Shown here piece after piece: positions 23,601 through 32,312 of a stretch of DNA of 40,101 bases (its first letter is position 1; each line of letters opens with the position of its first letter). Source of the stretch: Beroe ovata (lineage: Eukaryota; Ctenophora; Nuda; Beroida; Beroidae); NCBI GenBank assembly GCA_946803715.1, contig CAMPET010000346.1:16832-56932 (forward strand), in the 5' to 3' direction. The notes beneath the pieces are model-generated. The model did no database searches, was not told the DNA's origin, and saw only the letters and a list, made by a program, of their open reading frames with translations. A program made the position numbers and the translations under genes.

Positions 23601-26600
23601 ACGAGGTCACAAGAACGTAAATCCGGAGATCAAACTTCAGGTTGTCCACGAGGAATGGCTGAAATGGAGAGGTTATAATCTCGTGGGATACAATTATCAT
23701 CGGAACAATCACTGGCTAAGGAACAGGGTAGAGGCTAGGAGGAGTATGGGATAAGCTCGTCCCCGGACCTAAACCCAAGATCACTTCCTCCAGTATTCAT
23801 GGTCTGAACAGCAGTTATCGTGGTCTGATTAACATTTATCATGGTCTGAACAGCAGATACTGATGGAATACCACTTCGTGTTTTCTACATTACAGTAAAA
23901 CATAAAGTGTTTGTTTTTATTTTTGTTGCTACAGCAAACCTTGATTCGGGAAAATTTACCATCAGACACTCTTCTGTGTGTGTGTGTGTATTGTGTGTGT
24001 GTGTGTGTGCATGTGTGTGTGTGTCTGTGTGTCTGTGTGTCTGTGTGTCTGTGTGTNNNNNNNNNNNNNNNNNNNNNNNNNNNNNNNNNNNNNNNNNNNN
24101 NNNNNNNNNNNNNNNNNNNNNNNNNNNNNNNNNNNNNNNNNNNNNNNNNNNNNNNNNNNNNNNNNNNNNNNNNNNNNNNNNNNNNNNNNNNNNNNNNNNN
24201 NNNNNNNNNNNNNNNNNNNNNNNNNNNNNNNNNNNNNNNNNNNNNNNNNNNNNNNNNNNNNNNNNNNNNNNNNNNNNNNNNNNNNNNNNNNNNNNNNNNN
24301 NNNNNNNNNNNNNNNNNNNNNNNNNNNNNNNNNNNNNNNNNNNNNNNNNNNNNNNNNNNNNNNNNNNNNNNNNNNNNNNNNNNNNNNNNNNNNNNNNNNN
24401 NNNNNNNNNNNNNNNNNNNNNNNNNNNNNNNNNNNNNNNNNNNNNNNNNNNNNNNNNNNNNTGTGTCTGTGTGTCTGTGTGTCTGGCTTCAATACAGACA
24501 GAATGGAAATTTACCAACAATCCGATTCAACTAACGAACTCAAAGTTGAGCAATTTCCCGATATTCATTTCCGGTGACCGGAAGTATCATAACATCATCA
24601 GCTATATCAGCTATAACAGCTAACATCATCAGTCTATAACTGACTAGTATCAGACAAGCACATACACACACAGTGCACACTGCATTTCCAAAGTGTTCCT
24701 GGTCGACACATGATATTGTGAAGTAACGTTATACGTTCAGCATTAGTCGTCACCATAGCAACAGGATGCAGGGCGACATTAAACTCAAACAATAATACCC
24801 GCGACCCCCATAACACACACACACACACACATAATTATGACGGTTTTTGAATCACAACGAGCTGTGTACCTGATAACCCCATCATGACTCATGAGCAATA
24901 TCAACTACCATGTGCAAAACAGTGTATGAACCCTGTCATTCTAGACAGGGATTTTTGAGGAGAATTGCTCGAGAAAACCTGTCTAGAATCGGGATTTTCA
25001 CTGGCAATCAATCGGCATTCCTGTTTAGAACGTACTCTCGCTCCTGCCCGTGTGTGATGATTGACCGACTTATGTCACGTTACAACCGCGTGAATTTTGG
25101 CGGGGGAAGAAACCCCATCTAGGAAGAATTTCGAAGCCAATGATTGCTCGGGCAAGAGTAAAGGGTCATCCTGTCTAGAAAGGAACTCTTGATCGAGCAA
25201 TTGCTCCTCAGAGCTCCAGCTGTTAGAATTGGATGACGTTTCAATCTAGTATAATAATCTAAAGAGATAATCTATAGAGATAATCCACTCTATCATGTTG
25301 AAATATGAGACCAAAGAGCGGTGTCATTGCTCTCTCTCTCTCTGACGGAAGGTGTCATTGTCATTTGACGTGGGAGTAAGAGAGTTGTCAATTCCACTAA
25401 CCTTTGAGAGGTACTGTTGCACGACGAAGTTATCGCAATGCTTGATGTCAACCTGTAACGTTGCGATGATTGAACAATGACAGATGACAGATAGGATAAC
25501 TTGACAGCAATGACAAGGCGATTATTCCGTCATTGTGAGAGGAAGAGATGTACCTTGGGCGTCTTGGTCAACATGATTCCCTTTCCCTGACAGCTGTTGT
25601 CCGGCTTGATTATGTATGTCTTGTTCTTCTTGGACCGGTGATAGGACATAAAGTCGCTGTAGCTGAAATGGGGGATGGGGTGTCATCATACAATGTGGTT
25701 CTGACGAAGTTTGAGACATAACCGATTGTGGTAGTGTATAACTTCCCGCGTGTCGCTATGAAATGGGGGTGAACCATCTTATACCCTGGAATATTCATGA
25801 ATGAATATTCTGGATCCATACATACATATTTTACTCAACCTCGGGGAAATTACTATAAATTAGTTACCATGACAACACTTACAACGTGAACCTTATTTGA
25901 TTTCATGAATAAAACTCACCACACACAGTATATGAAATATCAAAACCGTTTAACGGGCGAATCACTTAAATAAACTATAGCCACTCAGAGTAATTTACTA
26001 ACTGCACACGTTTAATCGTTTTCAGCTTGAGCTATTGCACTCACATAACGTATATTTTTCAAACACCTACAATAAAGGATTGGCCAATTACACGCCAGGT
26101 ATACGGGTCACGTGATAGATATCTACCAATGAACACTTACTCAGCAGGCAAACACCACGATTTGGGGCAGATGTTGTATTCCTTTGGGAATAGCTTCATC
26201 ATTCTATTCATGTTGCGGGCCAGTGTGTCTTTCCGACAAATCTCACTCATGCCGGGAAAATGGTTGATTTTCTGAAAGAGAGAGGGGGATACACTCAGCA
26301 CTTCTGTACCCAGACTCATGCATTACAGTGAGCAGTGAGCAGGATAGGAATAATATCAGAAAACATATCCATAATACTGAATTAAAGATGATCTATGTTA
26401 ACGCAACATATTATCATGCTTAACAAATTTTAATATGAGTGATGATTACATTTTACAAGCATATTCCACGATACATACTGTGGTAGTGTGGTAAATACTC
26501 ATATATACTATAGTAGTACTCCTAGTATATACTGGGATATACTAGTAGTACTACCATCAGTCAAGTATGACAACTAATACTGCAGCATTGCGGCGAGTAT

Positions 26601-28444
26601 TCCACGTAGTTCGTAGCGGCGCACGGGCGAATGTCGACGACAAAACCAGGACATTGCAACACGGCTGCGACACAACCGCGACATTGCGACTCAACTGCGA
26701 CACAATTGTGCCATACAACTGCGACACAATTGTGACGCATGTAGGAACACAGTGACGTCACTAACCTGGTATCTCTTCATATCCATGACTCGTTCAATGC
26801 TGACAGAGCAATCCGTCCAGAAGAGCACCCAATCCTCATTTTCGCTAACCTCACGGAAATTGAACCGCTTCGCGACCCTGCGAACTGACTCGTACCTACA
26901 GTTCACCGTGCATATCCCAATAGTCCTGCGGAGTAAGGGAGACATGGAGGTGATGATGGGAATTTCTGGGATATTGTTTATTTTATCTAAACAAGTCGGT
27001 TGAACGGGCGATAAACATTAGGAATCATCATTAGTCCTATTGGAAACCATGAAACACGTCCTACATTAACATGTTACATGTTGTATTGATTTAAACTAGA
27101 TTCTACACATATTTCACAATGACCAGCGTGTCTTCCCAGAATAGGCGTTATTAACTGATAATAATTAGATCATGATTCCATCCATCTCACACATGGTAAT
27201 GATGGATCATAGAACATCGTGTTTTGACACGTGACCCACGACTAGTGACTTTCCATCACGAATGAGAATCTAACGGTTTATTGTTACATTGAATGCAGTT
27301 TATGAACTCATCAAATTGATTGCACTGTGCAGTTTAAACTGGTTGTGTGCAACTACTTGTTCCGAATGCACACACATACACTATCACACCTGTCATACAC
27401 ATGCAACAACCATGACCAGCGCAATTGCAATAGTCAGGATGTGTGTGACCATGTTGGCGACTGTGGGTACAGCTTGCCTTGAAAAAGTAGTTATCAGAAT
27501 TGAATTGTACATGTGAAGAGCACTGTAAACATGCTGACTGCTAATGGTTCATCTGTAAGTGTCTTGTTGAAGATATACAGCAAGGAATGTGTGATGAATT
27601 CATAGTGGATTTTGCGACGACAAGAAGAATTAATCGAAAAATTAAACATACCCCCGACAATGCCCTTAGAATGGGTCTTGTATTCCCTCAGTAAAAGGAA
27701 ATGGGAACAAACCTCTTCTTCTTCTTCTTTTTCTTCTTTTCAACCTTAGGTTCTTCTTTTATCTCTTCAGGTTTCTGAACTGGCACAACTACTTCTGGTT
27801 CTTTCTCTTTTTCATCTTCACTCTCAGACTCTCCTTCACCGATCACAGACTGAACATTTTAAAGATCAACCAGGTTTACAAAACTGGTTTATTTTCTAGC
27901 TCAAGGTCAAGAAGCAACAAATGTCAACGACACTAACAAAGGATGAACCTGCTCTTCAATGAAAGGGGTTGGTGCTGGAGAGAGTTCTGGTTCAGGGATT
28001 GCACTGAGTGGTATTAAGGGCTTACCATCCCGATCCTGAAAAGAATGGCTTTGAACAAACTTTTCACTTTTAAATAGTAACATTTTACCTATAATGGTCA
28101 ATACTGAGGCCTTATCAATGATAAAATTCACAGGAAGGAATGGAAGTTTGGTCAGAAAAATCGGAATTAAGTCATTGGCCAATGGCCATAAATGATATAG
28201 CAATTTTTCAGGCTGTCTTACCTTTTCTTGAGGATAACTTCCATCATCATCCTCATCTGATAAATCCAAGCTGTCAAAATTTTTGCTGAGCTCATTAATT
28301 GCCACTTTCAAGCCAATCAAACTATCTTTTCTGACTATTGTGTTGCTATTTTCAATATCACACATTATCTTGTCACCATTTTTCTCCTCAGGAATGAGAA
28401 CAGCCGCATTCACAAGTTTATTGTAAAGACCAGACTTCCTATAC
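13779..28444 (-). CDS. TTLL6-like: TTLL6-type tubulin polyglutamylase, 18 coding exons recovered, about 960 aa
   Basis: Coding-order exons: 28444-28222, 28035-27949, 27849-27713, 26925-26766, 26271-26141, 25662-25554, 25452-25402, 23658-23515, 21866-21781, 20936-20711, 20497-20391, 20223-19992, 19145-18954, 18480-18160, 15546-15358, 14804-14648, 14170-13933, 13872-13779. Phases agree across all joins. The N-terminus has an acidic stretch and a poly-lysine run (about residues 105-155). The TTL ATP-grasp core then shows [76 protein letters not shown] and EVNHSPSF. Behind it come [18 protein letters not shown] and [15 protein letters not shown], all hallmarks of TTLL6/TTLL13. A conserved-looking EEEELDRL helix lies far downstream. 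Such enzymes add glutamate chains to axonemal tubulin. The first exon or start codon is unresolved, and the last exon, with a hydrophobic tail, is the least certain. Confidence 0.92.
14607..14636. repeat. (GA)n microsatellite in a TTLL6-like intron
   Basis: About 15 GA units lie just beside the donor site of exon 14804-14648, separated from it by only about 12 bases. Confidence 0.95.
16243..17424 (+). CDS. Family A (rhodopsin-like) G-protein-coupled receptor, single exon, 393 aa, nested antisense in a TTLL6-like intron
   Basis: Seven hydrophobic segments fall at about residues 6-31, 43-68, 89-113, 121-141, 172-199, 248-275 and 294-320. Family A landmarks: N26 in GMLSNG (TM1), D53 in ASATD (TM2), R107 in SITRTAR at the end of TM3, W133 (TM4), P265 (TM6) and NPVVLY 313-318 (TM7). 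The third intracellular loop (about 202-246) and the C-tail are long and strongly basic. Departures: the DRY motif is TRT, the NPxxY tyrosine is one place late, the TM6 CWxP is absent, and there is no cysteine at the top of TM3 to pair with C153 in ECL2. The N-terminus is only about five residues long, so the ligand probably binds within the helices. The gene sits within the intron between exons 18480-18160 and 15546-15358 of the opposite-strand TTLL6-like gene. The ligand cannot be predicted. Confidence 0.93.
   Translation: MNWENILTGLLGTLLFLGSLLGMLSNGTALHFFSTNCKSSVFSKIFLVASATDFLTSVLSVFVALSYFLDREPGAFSDYTFNEMWGSLWNFVSRYSAYIVAVMSITRTARIVFPFRAIQSHLVITSLVLFGAWLVSTTPYFHGIPHYYKKEWCALALNKSQFIKAGSQDARYYLIVLAIPGLLIANIPFVCVSASVSFIKIYTTMRVKKVVINKAITAAAAETTRSNRGQQQRSRQSRSNRKDSSLQSGITILCVVLIYLLLNIPYAGVYLYVQIISKVKSVSPANVFTSHIVKKYMIGMTHILSISLNAILNPVVLYLRMTSFKDHVDTLFSCIVYRRKGRARDRFRKRRGQLNKVILNKNTVPQASNPIGGSSSISRRMQPLWASSSNQSS
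17425..18159. repeat. 3' flank of the GPCR with short tandem repeats
   Basis: Still inside the TTLL6-like intron. Two copies of gaccatatatgtcgctgg stand in tandem at about 17884-17919. Five copies of ttaaggagta run from about 17991 to 18043. No polyadenylation signal is clear. No other coding sequence is seen. Confidence 0.7.
20570..20665. mobile_element. Decayed GGATCA/TGATCC element, copy 3
   Basis: The boxes tttgacctatctgatccacg, cacgtgaatcaggagggtaa and gaatttgaccctcc repeat the design of the elements at 4591-5290 and 5455-5880 in a degraded form. It sits within the short TTLL6-like intron between exons 20936-20711 and 20497-20391, directly downstream of no known signal. Confidence 0.55.
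22785..23511. repeat. Minisatellite of about 12-15-bp units (TTGACATCATGA type)
   Basis: About 730 bases made almost wholly of ATGTTGACATCA and ATGATGACATCA alternating, with occasional gctatctg and gtttcatg interruptions that themselves recur (about 22905, 22950, 22992, 23072, 23365, 23467). This gives a higher-order pattern. A single N is at 23163. On the minus (TTLL6-like) strand the unit reads TGATGTCAACAT, and the array touches the donor site of exon 23658-23515. Each unit contains the palindrome-like words TGACATCA and ATCATGAT. Confidence 0.95.
23972..24485. repeat. TG/TCTG microsatellite with a 405-base assembly gap
   Basis: Runs of (TG)n and (TGTGTCTG)n lie on both sides of an N block at 24057-24461. 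The gap is therefore probably filled with the same microsatellite. It lies in the TTLL6-like intron between exons 25452-25402 and 23658-23515, so no coding sequence is expected to be missing, although this cannot be excluded. Confidence 0.95.
26513..26554. repeat. Hairpin-forming inverted repeat in a TTLL6-like intron
   Basis: The arms gtagtactcctagtatat and atatactagtagtactac match at 17 of 18 positions around a six-base loop (actggg). It lies between exons 26925-26766 and 26271-26141. Confidence 0.8.
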
Positions 28445-28940
28445 CTACAAGTTTAGATTTAGTGTCTTTGATAACTGGCAAGGATAGAGCCATCAAAGAT
28501 ATGTCACAGACATTTATTGTACAATGAAAAACTACCTCTCCTTGGGGCACAATTCATCATACCCAAGAAGTCAACACTAATATTGTTAATTTGAACATCA
28601 ATAAGATGTAGATGAAAATTAAAGAAAGGGCATGGAAACAAAGTTAATGGGCAACTTACAATTGAATTTTTCAGATAATTCTTATTTCTATTTGTGGGAG
28701 TAGATGGAACACATCTGCTCAAAAAATGCAATATACTGAAGCATTCAAGTGAGCAAATGAATCAATATGCAAATTATACAATAGAATAGAATACTATACA
28801 ATGGTGTTTAGCTATCATACTATCATACTCCTGGCATTTCTATTGAGTCATTCAGTGATCCCAAAACTAGCTTGGAATTATACACATTACAAAATAAGAT
28901 GTATTGGAAGTGATTAAAGGATTAAGGATACAAGGTTACA
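28445..28940. other. Upstream flank of the TTLL6-like gene; 5' end not resolved
   Basis: A possible further upstream exon at about 28733-28662 (minus) has a donor AATT/GTAAGT and an open frame (SRCVPSTPTNRNKNYLKNSI). Its phase does not join the acceptor at 28445; it would fit only a weak alternative acceptor near 28434. No ATG in good context was identified. The promoter is not visible. Confidence 0.35.
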
Positions 28941-29590
28941 TTTTGTAGGATTTCACCCTACCCTTGTTGGCGGGATTTTACAATAAATAATCATGGCTGA
29001 ATTGAATTGAATTGACTTGCTTCAATGCTTCATGAAACATTTTTTTCTTGACGCGCAAATTTATGACATAACATATACAATTTTAATTGATTGCACAATT
29101 TAATGGCGCGCGCGCTGTGCGCGGGAAAAATGAGCATTTCAATTTAATTAAATATTTAGTTGTCAAGCGATGGTGAACCGCTGTTGTCTGGCATGGCATG
29201 GCAATGCTTAATTAAGTTTAAGCCGCGCGCGGCGCGCACAAAACGGAATTCTCGACAGGGTTTATCAATTTAATAATCTATCATCGATCGACAAAAACCG
29301 CTGATGCAAGCTGCGATTAGCGCGCGGCGCGGCGGCGGCCAATTGCGTTTGCTTGTGATCAATAAGTTTGCCCTTCGCGCGCAAAATAAACGAGACTCTC
29401 GATGCTGACGCGATCCGACAGATGCTATGATCAATTGACAAACAAAAATTATCCGACGATAAAATTTGGTCAAATAATATGTTCGATAATGGCATGATGA
29501 GTACAAGCAAATGATCAATGAAGCTCAAAAAGTATGACAGTGATACATTGTAGGATTTCACCCTACCCTCGCTGGCGGGATTTTATCCCT
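28941..29590. mobile_element. Repeat block flanked by two GTAGGATTTCACCCTACCC boxes, with a GATCGATGATAGA-family copy inside
   Basis: The box gtaggatttcaccctaccc followed by a ttgg/ctgg cgggatttta tail occurs at 28946 and again at 29550, bracketing about 600 bases. Inside are (TTGAA)n-like gaattgaattgaattg, a ggcgcgcgcgctgtgcgcgg palindromic tract and, at 29240-29320, the reverse complement of the family at 5890 and 11812 (aattctcgacagggtttatc, then atcatcgatcgacaaaaacc, then gctgatgcaagctgcg). It looks like LINE tail pieces with a nested non-autonomous insertion. Confidence 0.55.
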
Positions 29591-29655
29591 GGCAAGGAAT
29601 AACAATTGTGCGCCACCGACGGTGGGGAAAACCCCTATAATCATTAATTGAATCA

Positions 29656-30125
29656 ATCAATAATCAACTGACAGTTATAGGAAACCGTTTGTCAAATCTT
29701 GTCATGACATTACAAAGATTGATGATAATTTCATATCAGAGAGAATTAAAGAATATTGGAATGATTTACCATTAAGTGTTAGAAATGCTTCAAACGTTGA
29801 TATGTTTAAGGGTGAATTGGAGCAGTATAAGATGTCTTCTGTAACATTGAATCCTAGCAATTTCTGGTATGTTTCGCATCAAGTTATTAGCAAAATTGAA
29901 GGTGGTAATTACCTTTCCAACAAGGATAGATTTAATGAATACCTGAGGGCTCATCCTCAGGTAGCTAGAAGAAAAGGAATTAACATTTATTAAGTATTTT
30001 ATTTCCATAATGACAATGGACACCTTAGCAGAAAGGTGGCGTTTTTCAGCGGTAGAGATTGTATTGAATAAATTTTCTTGACATGTGTGATGGTTTTATA
30101 CCATAAATTCTTATCTTATCTTATC
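29656..30125 (+). mobile_element. LINE 3' end: C-terminal part of reverse transcriptase ORF, 3' UTR and TTATC tail
   Basis: An uninterrupted frame at about 29656-29993 gives a protein end containing KPFVKSCHDITKID, RIKEYWNDLPLSVRNASN, VDMFKGELEQYK and a terminal RRKGINIY. The words WNxLPxxVRxAxxVxxFK are diagnostic of the last part of non-LTR retrotransposon ORF2. After the stop come about 70 bases of 3' UTR and a (TTATC)n tail (cttatcttatcttatctc) typical of CR1/Jockey-like 3' ends. It is 5'-truncated and therefore inactive, but the surviving frame has no stop, which suggests recent insertion. Confidence 0.85.
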
Positions 30126-30815
30126 TCTTCGGAATTAAAATTTATTCAAGCTAAAATTTATCTTCAGGATCTCCATGAGAATGTACATTGTCCTGTAACG
30201 AGCAAAATTCAAATAAAATCAAATTTCACAAAAATCATTCACAAGAGCTACAAAATCTGAACATAACACAAAAACTTTAAAGATTACTGACTGGAAAGAG
30301 GGTACATGATTGAGAACTAGGGGGAATAAGTTAAGTTGGAGTTAATTAAAAAATCATTTCATTCACTGGGTTTTGATACCCAGTGTTCTCTAACCTATAT
30401 TATCAACTGAGTCTACGACTCTCCCTGGTATTTCTTCATTGAGCCCAAGCTGTCTTATAGTCATAAACCTGTTAGCCCATTTTTGCTCTGAGAAGTCATG
30501 GCAGTGGGGTCACTGGTCCTATCTTATAGGATTACTCCCACTGTCCCTAGTGGGATTTTATCAAGAATAGTAACGGTGTAGTTTAGGAATAGTAAAGGTT
30601 TTATTTATCAAGAATAGTAAAGGTGCAGTTACTACTTAAGGCATCAACTGAGTTCAGACTATGTACATCACGAAGATGTTCGGGGAGTGTGGCTTCATCA
30701 GATTCACTTGTCAAAAGTCAAAATCGGCTTTATCTGATCTGTGACCATTTTGTGAAATAGCAAATGGAATGAAACACAAAGTTCGGGATATACCAATCTG
30801 AAATGAGAAACAATC
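30126..30815. other. Spacer with further LINE-tail-like sequence
   Basis: No gene seen. A stretch near 30525-30560 (ataggattactcccactgtc, then ctagtgggattttatcaaga) resembles the tail boxes at 28946 and 29550. The sequence caagaatagtaa(c/a)gg is repeated three times between 30553 and 30622. Confidence 0.4.
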
Positions 30816-30817
30816 AN

Positions 30818-31150
30818 TATACACATTACAAAATAAGATGTATTGGAAGTCTGGCATGGCAATGCTAAAATAAGTTTAAGCCGCGCGCGCACAAAACGGA
30901 ATTCTCGACAGGATTTATCAATCCATCTATATCATTGATCGACTGCAAAAACCGCTGGTCCGCTGATGCAAGCTGCGCGTGCGATTAGCTTAGCTTGCGG
31001 CGGTGGCCAATTGCGTTTGCTTGAGATCAATAAGTTTGCCCTTCGCGCGCAAAATAAACGAGACTCGCGATGCTGACGTGATCCGACAGAGGCTATGATC
31101 AATTGACAAACAAAAATTATCCGACGATAATTTATTTGACCAAATTTTAT
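30818..31150 (-). mobile_element. Second copy of the repeat at 28890-29480, with GATCGATGATAGA-family core
   Basis: Immediately after the single N at 30817 the sequence repeats tatacacattacaaaataag (as at 28880). It then jumps to ctggcatggcaatgct, aagtttaagccgcgcgcg, aattctcgacaggatttatc, gctgatgcaagctgcg, caattgcgtttgcttg and ttatccgacgataa, the same order as 29190-29465. Relative to that copy it has lost several hundred bases between the first two blocks. Confidence 0.7.
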
Positions 31151-31309
31151 AAAATCGGCTCTAGACAGTCGGAGCTGCCACTAGGGGGAATAGGGAGTGG
31201 GCCAGACAGTAAGAAAATATAAAAGGGAAGAGGGTAAAAAGAAGGAGGGAATACCTTTACCAATACTCAAACCTGAGGCTGGAGGCAGTGCACAGAGGAA
31301 GCATAGTAG

Positions 31310-32110
31310 ATTAGGTGACCCCAGAGTTATCTTTGTCTCTTTCCTGTATTAATAGTTTTGTTTTAATAGCAAAGCTGCTGATAGCATCGAGGGTGTTGTT
31401 CTTGAGGATTACATCCAAGGAGTAGAAGTATGTGCCCAGTGTGTCCATTCTCATTTGTGAAGTCCCATGAAAAACCACTGATATTTGGTATCTTGAGGCC
31501 AGACGTTTCTTCAAGCCATTTTAACGCTGCTGTTGAATCTTGAACAACGAAACTCTTGCTGAAGTGGTTGGAGAAACTTCCAGTTGATAAATTTGTCTGA
31601 TCTTGAAGTTGGAGTTTAGCTTAGGTCATTAACCAATCTCAATGGTATCTCTCTTCCATGATGTAAATTTTCTAACTTTATGGATCTTAAGTAGACCGTA
31701 AAACCAAGGGATTCCAGGTTTGAAAATACTGAGGGTACTTGGTCTGCCACTTTTGCAAAGGCCAGCAACATTGTCGGATGTTTTCTAACAACAAACTGAC
31801 ATGATTCACCAACTCTCCATTAATCTAGAAAAGCATTGGTTACTTTAGGAGTAGGGTCAACCTCCTCCAAACGTTCAAACTGGCTACCCTCACGTAACTA
31901 AATCATTCAATATTGGTGAATGGTCTGAATATAAGTTTGTGGGCAACAAAATTCTTGACATGGTCTATCATTGATGATATTACTTTCTATCCTGGTATCA
32001 ATCATTTAACAATGTTGTCTGGTTGCACCACACTGCAGTCTGACTGAATGACTGGGAAAGTCGTCATAATTTCCATAGCTTTGAAGACATATCCTCTTTT
32101 CCATTATTTC
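31310..32110 (-). pseudogene. Decayed coding-like sequence, family not recognised
   Basis: The minus strand carries several peptides with normal amino-acid composition that run into one another across stops and frameshifts. In order they are YVFKAMEIMTTFPVIQSD (about 32080), QFERLEEVDPTPKVTNAFLD (about 31890), FVVRKHPTMLLAFAKVAD continuing through LESLGFTVYLRSIKLENLHH to REIPLRLVNDL (31795-31620), QDQTNLSTGSFSNHFSKSFV and DSTAALKWLEETSGLKIPNI (31600-31490), then YFYSLDVILKNNTLDAISSF (31430-31370). No splice arrangement restored one frame by eye. It could be a processed pseudogene or an old transposon ORF. Confidence 0.35.
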
Positions 32111-32312
32111 ATTTAAACTGCATTTTAAGTGCAAAGCTGTCATGAAGTAAATCACAACCTAGGAAGAGCTGGTTAGTCAACCTCAATATGAAAAAGAACT
32201 CGAATATTGCTAATGTGAAGGAAGTCACATATGCGACTATAAGGTGACTATTGTAATGTAGTTTCATTTCTTTCAACCTGCTGCTGCTTAGATTGCTCAC
32301 TATCATTGCCAG

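Noticed and set aside
23907-24623. Long open frames through the TG repeat and N block
   Set aside because: They consist of Cys-Val or Thr-His dipeptides and unknown residues; they are products of the microsatellite.
31310-31870. Assignment of the decayed minus-strand stretch to a Penelope-like reverse transcriptase
   Set aside because: One frame gave a phrase reminiscent of a finger-domain motif (IPWFYGLLKIHK), but neighbouring RT motifs and the catalytic aspartates were not found.
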